Made by a program: the position numbers and the translations under genes
Assembly: GCF_025860405.1 (NCBI RefSeq)
Contig: NZ_CP063785.1
Span: forward strand, 7,317,390 to 7,381,389
Length of the DNA stretch: 64,000 bases
Direction of reading: 5' to 3'
Origin: Tolypothrix sp. PCC 7712
GTDB taxonomy: Bacteria > Cyanobacteriota > Cyanobacteriia > Cyanobacteriales > Nostocaceae
In this document: positions 9,088-16,741 of the stretch, piece after piece
How the letters are laid out: the number at the start of each line of letters is the position of its first letter
Numbering within the stretch: the first letter of the stretch is position 1
Notes under the pieces: model-generated
What the model was told of the DNA's origin: nothing
The model's input: only the letters and a program-made list of their open reading frames with translations
Database searches by the model: none

Positions 9088-10209
9088 TTACTTCTCCAAC
9101 AACCCCACTTTCTGCAAGCGTGAAATTAATCCAGGACGGTTACTATAATCTTTTTGGATTTGCTTAATACTTACTTGAAACTCCGCTAATTTTCCCTGAT
9201 ACTCAGCCAAATCACGTAAATCAACCAAATGTGCAACAGCTTGGTCGTAGGGTTTTGATTGCTTGAGTGCGATCGCAGCAAAAACCAGATCCCAAATTTT
9301 ATCTTTGCGCTTTGCCATTGATTCTAATTTTTGCACTTTTGCAAGCCGTGTAACTTCTTGTTCTTTTTTCTGTCGTTGAGTAGTTTCTCCTTGTGCAAGT
9401 TTTAGTAATTCAGAAAGTGTGCGTCTTTTAGTGTCGTTATTAACATGAACTTCTTTTCTACCAGATAATTCCCGCAACCTATGATTTAGCTGTACCCCAA
9501 GATGGGACTCGCCTTTGAGTAGCCTCACTAAAAAATCATTTTTTTCGCGTTCGCTCAAATTGGGAATTAAATCTTCTAGAGATTCTTCCTTTTGTTCTTG
9601 GGACTCACTTGCGCTCGCTGCTGCTGCAATCAAATCCTGGTCAATTTCCAAAAAATCAATCAAAACTAAGAGTGAATTTGGTAAATCATCCAAATTGGCA
9701 GGTACGTCCGGTTCTATATAATCTTCTGACTCTGGATCGAAATATATTGGTGCCGCTTTGAGCCATGCAAGATACAAACTTCGCAAGTCTCCTTGCAATA
9801 AATCATTGCGTAACGATACCATGTCAGATAAATAACCCTCACCGCTATCTATCCAGTGGCTCATCTCTTCATCGTGAATGTTTATATCTAGGATTACAGA
9901 ATTTTTTGTGGTTGAGACAGTAATTCTATCTTCCAGACAGTAGGGTCCAAACACATCTGCATTAATCAGAGATTTGGGAAAGCGAAATATTAATTGTCGA
10001 GAACCCCAACTTGCCATATAAAGCATGACATCGAAGCATTTTTCTAACAATTCCTGTGGATTGCCACGAAAATCGCCGTAGTTGTAAACAAACTTTGCTT
10101 GGGTTGATGTCAATTCAACACGACTGGAAAGACTTTCAACATAAGCCTTTTCTGTAGCATTTAAAGGTCGGTCTAATGCCAGAAACTCGTAGTATTGATA
10201 TTCGCTCAC
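9088..10209 (-). CDS. Protein of unknown function
   Basis: A 373-residue soluble protein I cannot assign by function. The start is a GTG at 10209 with a strong AGGGAGGG-type ribosome-binding site a few bases upstream. The N-terminal 180 residues are mixed alpha/beta (YYEFLALDRPLNATEK..., SRVELTSTQAKFVYNYGDF). A low-complexity Ala/Ser/Glu linker (AAAASASESQEQKEESLEDL) follows, and then a basic helical region (residues about 270-320, KKEQEVTRLAKVQKLE) with coiled-coil character. The 3-kb neighbourhood on the same strand carries SWIM and HNH genes. No catalytic motif is visible. Confidence 0.65.
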   Translation of the reverse strand: MSEYQYYEFLALDRPLNATEKAYVESLSSRVELTSTQAKFVYNYGDFRGNPQELLEKCFDVMLYMASWGSRQLIFRFPKSLINADVFGPYCLEDRITVSTTKNSVILDINIHDEEMSHWIDSGEGYLSDMVSLRNDLLQGDLRSLYLAWLKAAPIYFDPESEDYIEPDVPANLDDLPNSLLVLIDFLEIDQDLIAAAASASESQEQKEESLEDLIPNLSEREKNDFLVRLLKGESHLGVQLNHRLRELSGRKEVHVNNDTKRRTLSELLKLAQGETTQRQKKEQEVTRLAKVQKLESMAKRKDKIWDLVFAAIALKQSKPYDQAVAHLVDLRDLAEYQGKLAEFQVSIKQIQKDYSNRPGLISRLQKVGLLEK

Positions 10210-10292
10210 AGCACCCTCCCTACACTTGTCTCTATATAGTTAAATATAAAGTGCAATGGGTACGAGTTTTTCAGATAAAAGCCACCAAATAG

Positions 10293-10628
10293 CTATTTAT
10301 ATCGACGGGAGCGATTAGCTCGTGGCTTATTCTGTCCAGATGGAAGAGATGCTAAATAGCTTTCTATTGCTCTTAAATGTCCTTGAGGATTACTATCTTT
10401 ATTTTGCATCCAATCAAGTACAAGAGAAATATTATATCTAATCACTCTTGAATTTATTACAACCCAATGGATATCTTTTTGAAGTATTCCTTCGAGTCGA
10501 TATTTTTTCAAAGTTTCAGAAGATAAGCCAGTCATTTCTGCTGCTACTTGCTTATTTACCAACTGGTAATGCTGCAATGTCATGTTTTTTGAAGTACTTT
10601 TCATAGCGAAAAACTCTTTTATTTTCAT
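10293..10628 (-). CDS. Excisionase/MerR-like HTH protein
   Basis: A 111-residue DNA-binding protein. Residues about 23-75 form a winged-helix of the excisionase/AlpA/MerR N-terminal type: YQLVNKQVAAEMTGLS, SETLKKYRLEGIL, then an HWVVINSRVIRYN wing. The C-terminus is basic (NKPRANRSRRYK). A GAAGGGA site precedes the first ATG, although Met9 or Met16 could also start translation. Proteins like this are found on cyanobacterial mobile elements and plasmids as small regulators. It lies 83 bp upstream of the 373-residue unknown gene in the same direction. Confidence 0.7.
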   Translation of the reverse strand: MKIKEFFAMKSTSKNMTLQHYQLVNKQVAAEMTGLSSETLKKYRLEGILQKDIHWVVINSRVIRYNISLVLDWMQNKDSNPQGHLRAIESYLASLPSGQNKPRANRSRRYK

Positions 10629-11227
10629 GTATCCCTTCTAATTTATTTGCCAGGTTTTAGCATTTACTTAATTAAAAGTTCTAATTAGAAATTGATAGAC
10701 ATGATGATTGGTGAGACCAGGCTTGGAAAACATTGGAGATTTTGAAGTCAAAATATTGGAATTTAGAGATCAAAGGAAGTGCTTTTAACTAGTTATACAT
10801 AATTATCTTTTTCGCGGCAATTCTTCTAATGAAAAATTAAATTATCTAGACTTGATTTTTCTTCACATAATTTTCTAGCAAATCATTGATAGACAATAGT
10901 TTCAGCCGCTTGATTATCAAATTAATATCACCATAGTCATAGATTCTTTTATCACTCTAGTGATAAATATATTTACGTCATAAGGGAGGGATTTACTGAC
11001 AAGAATTAACCGAAAATAACTTTAATAGCTCGTAAATACCATCCTCATATGAGACGTAAATAATCCATCATAAGCGTCAGGAGTATTAATATATATGAAT
11101 GGATGCAGCTTAATTCTGGAGTTTAGACTAAATGGAAGAGATGAAAGAGAAAAAGGGGATGTCTGATTGAAGACAGTCCCCCTTTCGGCAGAAGCTAAGA
11201 GAGAATCACCTACTCTTATCTGCCAAT
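10629..11227. other. AT-rich gene-free region leading into a transposase
   Basis: About 600 bp without a supported gene. It contains an operator-like inverted repeat at 10948-10967 and an imperfect hairpin at about 11149-11187 (AAAGGGGATGTCT pairing with AGACAGTCCCCCTTT, one bulge) just before the transposase gene. The hairpin could be part of the left end of that element. I found no matching inverted copy right of the transposase. Confidence 0.45.
10948..10967. promoter_or_regulatory. Operator-like perfect inverted repeat
   Basis: TTTATCACT and AGTGATAAA are 9-bp perfect arms around a 2-bp centre. This looks like the site of a dimeric repressor. It lies 320 bp upstream of the divergent excisionase-like gene, so which promoter it would serve is unclear. 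Confidence 0.35.
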
Positions 11228-12535
11228 ATGAAACGTGCCAGACTCGAAGAATTTCGTCAAGCCGCCTATACGCATCTAAGCAAAGCACATGATGCAACAT
11301 TTGAACTAACAGATGCGATACTGTTGACCCGTAATGTCTACAGTCTGGCAGATTTATCGTTATCGCCAGTGTTTAGACGCAAATGGCCGAGTATCTATGA
11401 AGCGATACAAGATACCAAACCAGACCGCGAGAAATTAATGGAGTTATATATCAAGCAAATACCAACAGAAAAACGCATATTGTTGGCAGGAGATCATACA
11501 GCTTGGTCACGCCCAGATGCGGTGACACTCAAAGAACGGACAATAGAACACAGTAGCACAGCGATCGCGGGAAATAAACCGATTACGATTGGGCAGGGAT
11601 ATAGTACTATAGCTTGGATACCAGAGGATTCAGGAAGTTGGGCACTACCGCTGAGGCATGAACGGATTACCAGTTGGGACAATCCGATTGAGAAAGCAGT
11701 TGAACAACTCAAAAAGGTATGTGAATCAATGTCTGTTCGACCAATTTCGCTTTGGGACAGTGAATATGGTTGTGCGCCTTTCGTATTAAAGACAGCTAGT
11801 ATAAAAGCCGATATCTTAGTTAGACTACGTTCAAATCTGTGTCTATGGGGCGCACCACCCGCTTACTCTGGCAAGGGTCGTCCTCGCAAGCATGGTGCTC
11901 AATTTAAACTCAATGAACCCTCAACCTGGGGCGAAGTGGCATCTGTGCTGGAAGTAAATGACCCAAAATTGGGACGAGTTAAAGTCAGTCTGTGGGAAGA
12001 TTTGCATTTTCGCAAAGCTGCTGCACGCCCAATGACGCTACTGAGGGTGGAACGTCTTGATCTTGATGGCAATTTGAGAGTATTAAGACCTTTGTGGTTG
12101 GCTTGGGCTGGGGAACAAATGCCACCATTGGATGAAGTTTGGCGATTGTACTTGCGCCGATTCACAATTGACCATTGGTATCGTTTTCTTAAGCAACGCT
12201 TACATTGGACAGTACCAAAATTCAGTACTCCAGAACAATGTGAACATTGGAGTGACTTAATGCCGTTAATCACTTGGGAGTTATGGTTAGCTCGTGATAT
12301 CGTTGCTGATCATCCTCTTCCCTGGCAGAAGTCAATAGATAAATTGACCCCGGGACGAGTTGCTCAAGCTATGGGTGGAGTTTTCGCCGCGATTGGTACT
12401 CCTACCTCTCCACCCAAACCTCGTGGAAAGTCCCTTGGGTGGACACCAGGTAAAGCCCGTAACCGGAAAATACGATATCCAATTGTTAAAAAGACTGCTT
12501 CTAAACCACGCAAAGAGGAACAAAAATCTGCTTAA
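11228..12535 (+). CDS. IS701-like/IS4-superfamily transposase
   Basis: A 435-residue transposase. Two DDE acidic motifs are visible: LLAGDHTAWSRP (first Asp near residue 94) and ISLWDSEYG (second Asp near residue 178). The C-terminal YLRRFTIDHWYRFLKQRLHW resembles the Y-R-E-K helix of IS701/IS4 enzymes, but with His where Glu is expected; the catalytic acid may lie elsewhere. The ORF is complete with a basic tail (KPRKEEQKS). Its stop lies 34 bp from the next ORF, so the element is inserted close to, or inside the promoter region of, the following gene. Confidence 0.75.
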   Translation: MKRARLEEFRQAAYTHLSKAHDATFELTDAILLTRNVYSLADLSLSPVFRRKWPSIYEAIQDTKPDREKLMELYIKQIPTEKRILLAGDHTAWSRPDAVTLKERTIEHSSTAIAGNKPITIGQGYSTIAWIPEDSGSWALPLRHERITSWDNPIEKAVEQLKKVCESMSVRPISLWDSEYGCAPFVLKTASIKADILVRLRSNLCLWGAPPAYSGKGRPRKHGAQFKLNEPSTWGEVASVLEVNDPKLGRVKVSLWEDLHFRKAAARPMTLLRVERLDLDGNLRVLRPLWLAWAGEQMPPLDEVWRLYLRRFTIDHWYRFLKQRLHWTVPKFSTPEQCEHWSDLMPLITWELWLARDIVADHPLPWQKSIDKLTPGRVAQAMGGVFAAIGTPTSPPKPRGKSLGWTPGKARNRKIRYPIVKKTASKPRKEEQKSA

Positions 12536-12569
12536 TCTCAAATATCTTCATTCTTGAAGGTTGTGTTTT

Positions 12570-13187
12570 ATGAACTCAGCACTGCTGGGTCATTTGTTGC
12601 TGTCTAGTCTAAACTCAAATTTAATAGGATTAAATATCAGTGCAACTAATTTACAGCAATTGAGACAGTTGGTATTTAGTTCTTCTCCAGAAGAGTTGCT
12701 TTTATTACAGGAAACAGGAGAAGCGAGTTTCCAAAATAGCAAAAATCTATCTATTGAAGAAGAGGAGCCTGTCGTTATTGCAATACTTTCAGAGCAGGCT
12801 GAATTAGAAATAAAGCTTCAAAAAAGTGAATTATTAGCAATTCAAAATTTTTTAATCGATACAATTTTGGAAAACTGTGCAGAAAAAGATACCAATGAGT
12901 TTGTTCTATTACTCTTTGGGATAGTTACAGTTAATTTTGCAGAATATTATTTTATATTGCGTTCATCAGAAGATAAACATACGATTCTCAGTGCTACTTT
13001 AGAAGCTGATATAATAGATGAACTCAAAGAAGCGGATGCAGTAAATTTTTCCCAAATCTTACAAATACAGAATATAAAAGCATCTACATATATTGAAAAT
13101 ACTCGACCAAAACAATTTGATATAATGGCTTTACAAAACGAAGATGCCATAATTCACGAATCAAAAGGGATTGATTATGGTGCGTAG
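12570..13187 (+). CDS. Hypothetical acidic protein
   Basis: About 205 residues from the ATG at 12570, which has a GAAGG site 9 bases upstream; the frame is open 3 codons further but without a good start. The protein is rich in Leu, Glu and Gln, with several helices (LQQLRQLVFSSSPEELLLLQE; DTNEFVLLLFGIVTVNFAEYYF). No family recognised. It overlaps the next gene by 11 bp, which suggests translational coupling. Because a transposase lies just upstream, its natural promoter or N-terminus may have been lost. Confidence 0.55.
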   Translation: MNSALLGHLLLSSLNSNLIGLNISATNLQQLRQLVFSSSPEELLLLQETGEASFQNSKNLSIEEEEPVVIAILSEQAELEIKLQKSELLAIQNFLIDTILENCAEKDTNEFVLLLFGIVTVNFAEYYFILRSSEDKHTILSATLEADIIDELKEADAVNFSQILQIQNIKASTYIENTRPKQFDIMALQNEDAIIHESKGIDYGA

Positions 13188-13836
13188 TTTGCGACAAGCT
13201 AAAACAGAAAGTTTTTTGACTCGTTTACTTGAAGGTAAAGATGCAGAGTTTCAACGACGGGTGTTAGCAATAGCTGTAGAACATGGACTTTCTACAAGCG
13301 ACCCCCTATTTCTTGTCATGCTAGCAACTGGTCAACTCCAAGTATTGCTGGAAGATAAACCAAACGAGTTAGAACGCTTATTTCAACGGTGGTCTGAAGC
13401 AATTTACGACCACTTGGAAAAGGCGAAACGCACGGCTATTAGTGGTCAAGAAGTGGAAATCCGTAGGATGGTAGATAAACTAATTGACCATTGCGAATCA
13501 AAAGAGCGTAGTCGTTTAAGGACAATGTTACCAGCTATAGGGTTATTAATAGCTGCCATCGGGTTTGGTGTTTTGACAGGATTATCTGTTCCTGTGTGGT
13601 TGGCTGGTGGATATGCACCTTTGAAGCCCAGGTTATTAACTGTTGCAGAGGTAGAGACTTTGCGCTGGTCGAAAAGTTATGAAGGCAAACTCGCACGCGA
13701 AATTGTAAATTGGAATTCAGAAAGTTTGACTAATCTCAGTTGTAGTAAAGCATCTGCTCAAAGGTTATTAACTAATAAAGAAAAAGGACATAATCAAGTA
13801 TCTAATTATTGTTTGTTACGAGTTAAAAAACCTTAA
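13177..13836 (+). CDS. DUF6753-like protein with one transmembrane segment
   Basis: About 219 residues. I use the ATG at 13177 (MVRSLRQAK) because an AAAAGGGA site precedes it; the frame also has a TTG at 13171. The N-terminal half (FLTRLLEGKDAEFQRRVLAI..., DPLFLVMLATGQLQVLLEDKP) resembles the cyanobacterial DUF6753 family as I remember it. A single hydrophobic helix (about residues 113-135, TMLPAIGLLIAAIGFGVLTG) follows a charged helix, and the C-terminus is basic. The function is unknown. It overlaps the preceding gene and is followed 20 bp later by the response regulator. Confidence 0.6.
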   Translation: MVRSLRQAKTESFLTRLLEGKDAEFQRRVLAIAVEHGLSTSDPLFLVMLATGQLQVLLEDKPNELERLFQRWSEAIYDHLEKAKRTAISGQEVEIRRMVDKLIDHCESKERSRLRTMLPAIGLLIAAIGFGVLTGLSVPVWLAGGYAPLKPRLLTVAEVETLRWSKSYEGKLAREIVNWNSESLTNLSCSKASAQRLLTNKEKGHNQVSNYCLLRVKKP

Positions 13837-13856
13837 TTTTCAAGAAGGTAAACAAA

Positions 13857-14711
13857 ATGAACCAAGATTTAATGACAGATATCAAATTGAATACCCAACA
13901 GCATGATTATTTACCTCCAAGTAATCCAGAGACAGAATTAGAACTTAGTTCACTAATAAACGAGCCAGAAATTAGTTTAGAACCCATTACTAAAATTCGC
14001 ACAGTTGTAATTGAAGACCACGAATTAACTCGTATTGGGATTCGGACTGCACTCATGCAACATGAAAATATTGAAGTTATAGGGGAAGCAGCTAATGCTA
14101 CTCTTGGGCTACAACTATTACAGAATTTGCAACCTGATATTGTAATTGTAGATATTTTTTTACCAGACAAAGATGGTATTGAACTAACAAGAGAGATAAA
14201 ATTAATTGCTCGCAAAAAAAGCATAAAAGTTAGAGTATTAATTTTAACTTTATGTGATCAAAAAGAAGCTGTGTTAGCTGCGTTTGCGGCTGGGGCTGAC
14301 TCGTACTGCATGAAAGATATCAAATTTGATAGCCTATTGGAAGCTATTCGTGTGACTTATGATGGCAATACATGGATAGACCCCACAATTGCACGTATTG
14401 TATTAGAACAGGCGCAAAAAACTCCATTCGTTTTAGATAAAGCATCATTCAAGACTCAAAAACTGGCTACCAAAAACTCCAGTAATATTGAAGATGATGA
14501 AATGATTGATCTGTTCACTCTTACAGAAAGAGAATCAGAGGTTTTACAGCTAATTGTAGAAGGTTACAATAACGCAGCGATCGCCACCAGGCTTTACATC
14601 ACGGTTGGAACTGTGAAAAGCCATGTCCGTAATGTTCTCAATAAATTATGTGCTGATGACCGTACCCAAGCAGCAGTCAGTGCTTTACGTCGTGGTTTGG
14701 TGGAATTGTAA
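13857..14711 (+). CDS. NarL/LuxR-family response regulator
   Basis: A 284-residue two-component response regulator. It has a non-conserved 45-residue N-terminal extension. The receiver domain (about 47-165) has acidic pocket E53/D54, phospho-acceptor D99 in IVIVDIFLPD, T131 and K153. The LuxR-type HTH (about 219-284, LTERESEVLQLIVEGYNNAAIA...GTVKSHVRNVLNKL) binds DNA. All phosphorylation residues are present, so it should be regulated by a histidine kinase, but none is encoded in the window. A clear AAGAAGG ribosome-binding site precedes the ATG. It probably forms an operon with the two upstream genes. Targets cannot be told. Confidence 0.85.
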   Translation: MNQDLMTDIKLNTQQHDYLPPSNPETELELSSLINEPEISLEPITKIRTVVIEDHELTRIGIRTALMQHENIEVIGEAANATLGLQLLQNLQPDIVIVDIFLPDKDGIELTREIKLIARKKSIKVRVLILTLCDQKEAVLAAFAAGADSYCMKDIKFDSLLEAIRVTYDGNTWIDPTIARIVLEQAQKTPFVLDKASFKTQKLATKNSSNIEDDEMIDLFTLTERESEVLQLIVEGYNNAAIATRLYITVGTVKSHVRNVLNKLCADDRTQAAVSALRRGLVEL

Positions 14712-14721
14712 TCAGCGAAAT

Positions 14722-15978
14722 TTATTCCTGCTGCAAGTCTCTACACTGATATTGTTGAGATTCTTGTTGAAAACTTTTCTTTTCATCTTCACTAAACTGA
14801 CAAACTTGGGCAGATTGACCCTTTTGTGCCTTGTACAATGTCCCTCGATGACCCACCTCATCTACAATTCGCAAGGTTTCTAAAGGAGAGTAGTAAACTA
14901 CCCGGTATTTGTTCTGTGCAAATGTTGCAGTTTGAATTTCTTCTCCAGTATTGGCTGGATTAGCTTTCAAGCTCAAAAGCGCATCTTTGAGCATGAGTTT
15001 TTCCCAATCTTCGCGTTGTACAGCTTGTGGTGTAGAGATATCTTCTGCATGAGCCTTCTTTAAATCTTGTTGGTCAGTATTAGGTAGTTTTAGGTTTATT
15101 TCTTGGTTGTTTAACTTTTGAGAGAGGTTTGAGGAGGTGGCAGTTACCTTATCGGTTTGTGAGATTATCTCTTGTAATTCATCTACAGGGATGGCAATAA
15201 ATTTTGTCCTTTGTCCATTTTCCATCTGGTCGTATTCCAGGGGAAACTTGAAAGTATCAGTGATTTTGGCTGCTGTTTGCTCTTGCGATCGCTCAGTTGG
15301 GATAGTGATACAAAAGTAAATTTCTTCAATATTACCTTTTTGGGCAACTCCAATAAAACTTTCTCCCTCTAACTGCCGCTCAATTTCATCTGCGATCGCT
15401 TTAATTGATTCTGAATTTTGACCTCTCTGTTGCATAAAAACTTTAAAGTATTCATCATTGAGTCGTACTGCTCCCAAATATGCTTCATCATCGTGCAGTA
15501 GACCTTGATTATTTTTCTTTTGATACTTTTGTTTGAGGAGCGTATTTAGTTCTTCTAAGTAGCCAAGTTTCGTTTCTTTGACTAATGGCTGTTCTGTTAC
15601 CCACACTTTAGGATATTGAATTGATTCAGGGTCTAATTTAATATTAGCAATTGTTGCTGGTGCTGATTCTAGGGTTGCATGAAATTGAAATCCTTGAATT
15701 TTTCTCCCATGAGCTATTAACTTTTCACTTAAAACGCTAAAGGATTCTTTATCAATTACCCCCAAAGGCTGATCGCTAACCAAAGCAATAGGAGTCAAAG
15801 CTTTACCGCTTCCAGACAAACTAATTGTGACTACGCCTTCTTCCCCATGCCATTCTTGATTTGGGAAGGCATACTTTTTTAACTGTCCTACCTTGAGCTG
15901 ATTGCCTTTGGTACTTGTAATGATGATAGATGCACTCGGTGGCGAGATAATTTCTGCTTTAAACAATACTTCTGCCAT
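14722..15978 (-). CDS. Hypothetical protein, convergent with the response regulator
   Basis: I start at the ATG at 15978 (MAEVLFKAEIIS), giving 418 residues; the frame is open for 20 more codons, but that part overlaps a repeat-rich spacer. The N-terminal 100 residues form a beta-rich unit (ISPPSASIIITSTKG, LKKYAFPNQEWHGEEGVVTISLSG). A middle alpha/beta region (YLGAVRLNDEYFKVFMQQRG...) follows, then a hydrophilic linker and a C-terminal block (WEKLMLKDALLSLKANP...TFAQNKYRVVYYSPLETLRIVDE). I recognise no family. Its setting beside excisionase-like and DUF6753-like genes suggests an origin on a plasmid or mobile element. Confidence 0.55.
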   Translation of the reverse strand: MAEVLFKAEIISPPSASIIITSTKGNQLKVGQLKKYAFPNQEWHGEEGVVTISLSGSGKALTPIALVSDQPLGVIDKESFSVLSEKLIAHGRKIQGFQFHATLESAPATIANIKLDPESIQYPKVWVTEQPLVKETKLGYLEELNTLLKQKYQKKNNQGLLHDDEAYLGAVRLNDEYFKVFMQQRGQNSESIKAIADEIERQLEGESFIGVAQKGNIEEIYFCITIPTERSQEQTAAKITDTFKFPLEYDQMENGQRTKFIAIPVDELQEIISQTDKVTATSSNLSQKLNNQEINLKLPNTDQQDLKKAHAEDISTPQAVQREDWEKLMLKDALLSLKANPANTGEEIQTATFAQNKYRVVYYSPLETLRIVDEVGHRGTLYKAQKGQSAQVCQFSEDEKKSFQQESQQYQCRDLQQE

Positions 15979-16034
15979 TGATAGCACCTTACATTCTGTT
16001 CTACATTCTCTTGCCGTAAGGCTGTAAGGATTCA

Positions 16035-16165
16035 GCATCCAGGAGTCAGGAGTCAGAATTAAGAAGGAATCCAGTATATTTTGGAACTTGTCTTTTCCTA
16101 ATTATTTAACTTTTCTAACTTCTGAATTCTGACTCCTGTATTCTGACTTCTGGGTCTGATGATTT
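16035..16165. repeat. Interspersed inverted repeat (GAGTCAGGAGTCAG type)
   Basis: CAGGAGTCAGGAGTCAGAATT near 16050 is complementary to GAATTCTGACTCCTGTATTCTGACT near 16124. Such GTCAGGAGTCAG strings are common non-coding repeats in filamentous cyanobacterial genomes. The pair could fold into a long hairpin of about 90 bases. Confidence 0.6.
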
Positions 16166-16192
16166 TGAGAAGACAGATAAGAGTTCCTGCAA

Positions 16193-16741
16193 TTAAATTG
16201 ATACTGATTCGGTGTATTTAAGAAAATTTGAGATTTTCCAATTTAAACCGTGAACGGGATCAACGACATTCGGTTTTGAGGATGCACCGTCGCACAATAA
16301 GCAGGTTTCGCATTGAATTCTGTCATCCTCGGTATGACGGCACAGAACTTCGCCTTGGCTCAAAGGAGCATCAGGAGCGATGATTCTGAAAGTCCTCCAA
16401 CCCTGCATTTGGGCTAACTCTGCTTCAGCTTGGCTTTGTACCGAAGCATCGCACAATTGCCATTGGTGCGTGTAACCAGTGTATTTTTTCGATGCTAAAA
16501 TGATTGGCTCCCACACCTCAAAGGGTACTGCTGTTGGGTCTCCATAAGAGCCAATTCTCACTGGATAGCGATATCGTTTCAATACTTCTATTTCATTTGT
16601 ACCCAGTTTTGGGTAAGTTCCAGTTTTATACTTGCGGTAAATATTGTTGATAGGCAACAGATTAACGTAGCAGCTACCGCTTTGACTTAATTTCAAGGGA
16701 CAGTTCCCACAAATACCTTGATGAACGGCGACTATTGTCTC
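16193..16741 (-). pseudogene. 5'-truncated phage-type CxxC protein
   Basis: The open frame runs from an in-frame TAA at 16742-16744 to the stop, about 182 residues, with no ATG at its beginning; the TTG at 16696 is internal to conserved sequence. Residues ICGNCPLK...GSCYVN, YRKYKTGTYP, RIGSYGDPTAVPFEVWEP, GYTHQW and a C-terminal C..CETCLLCDG...VVDPVHG are the conserved blocks of a protein family seen in phages and mobile elements of actinobacteria and cyanobacteria; its function is unknown to me. The normal N-terminus (about 50-80 residues) is missing. The preserved part begins exactly where the Hsp70/beta-helix repeats end, indicating a recombination junction. Confidence 0.65.

Noticed and set aside
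12332..12541. Minus-strand ORF over the end of the second transposase
   Set aside because: Opposite to a clear transposase reading frame; no independent support.
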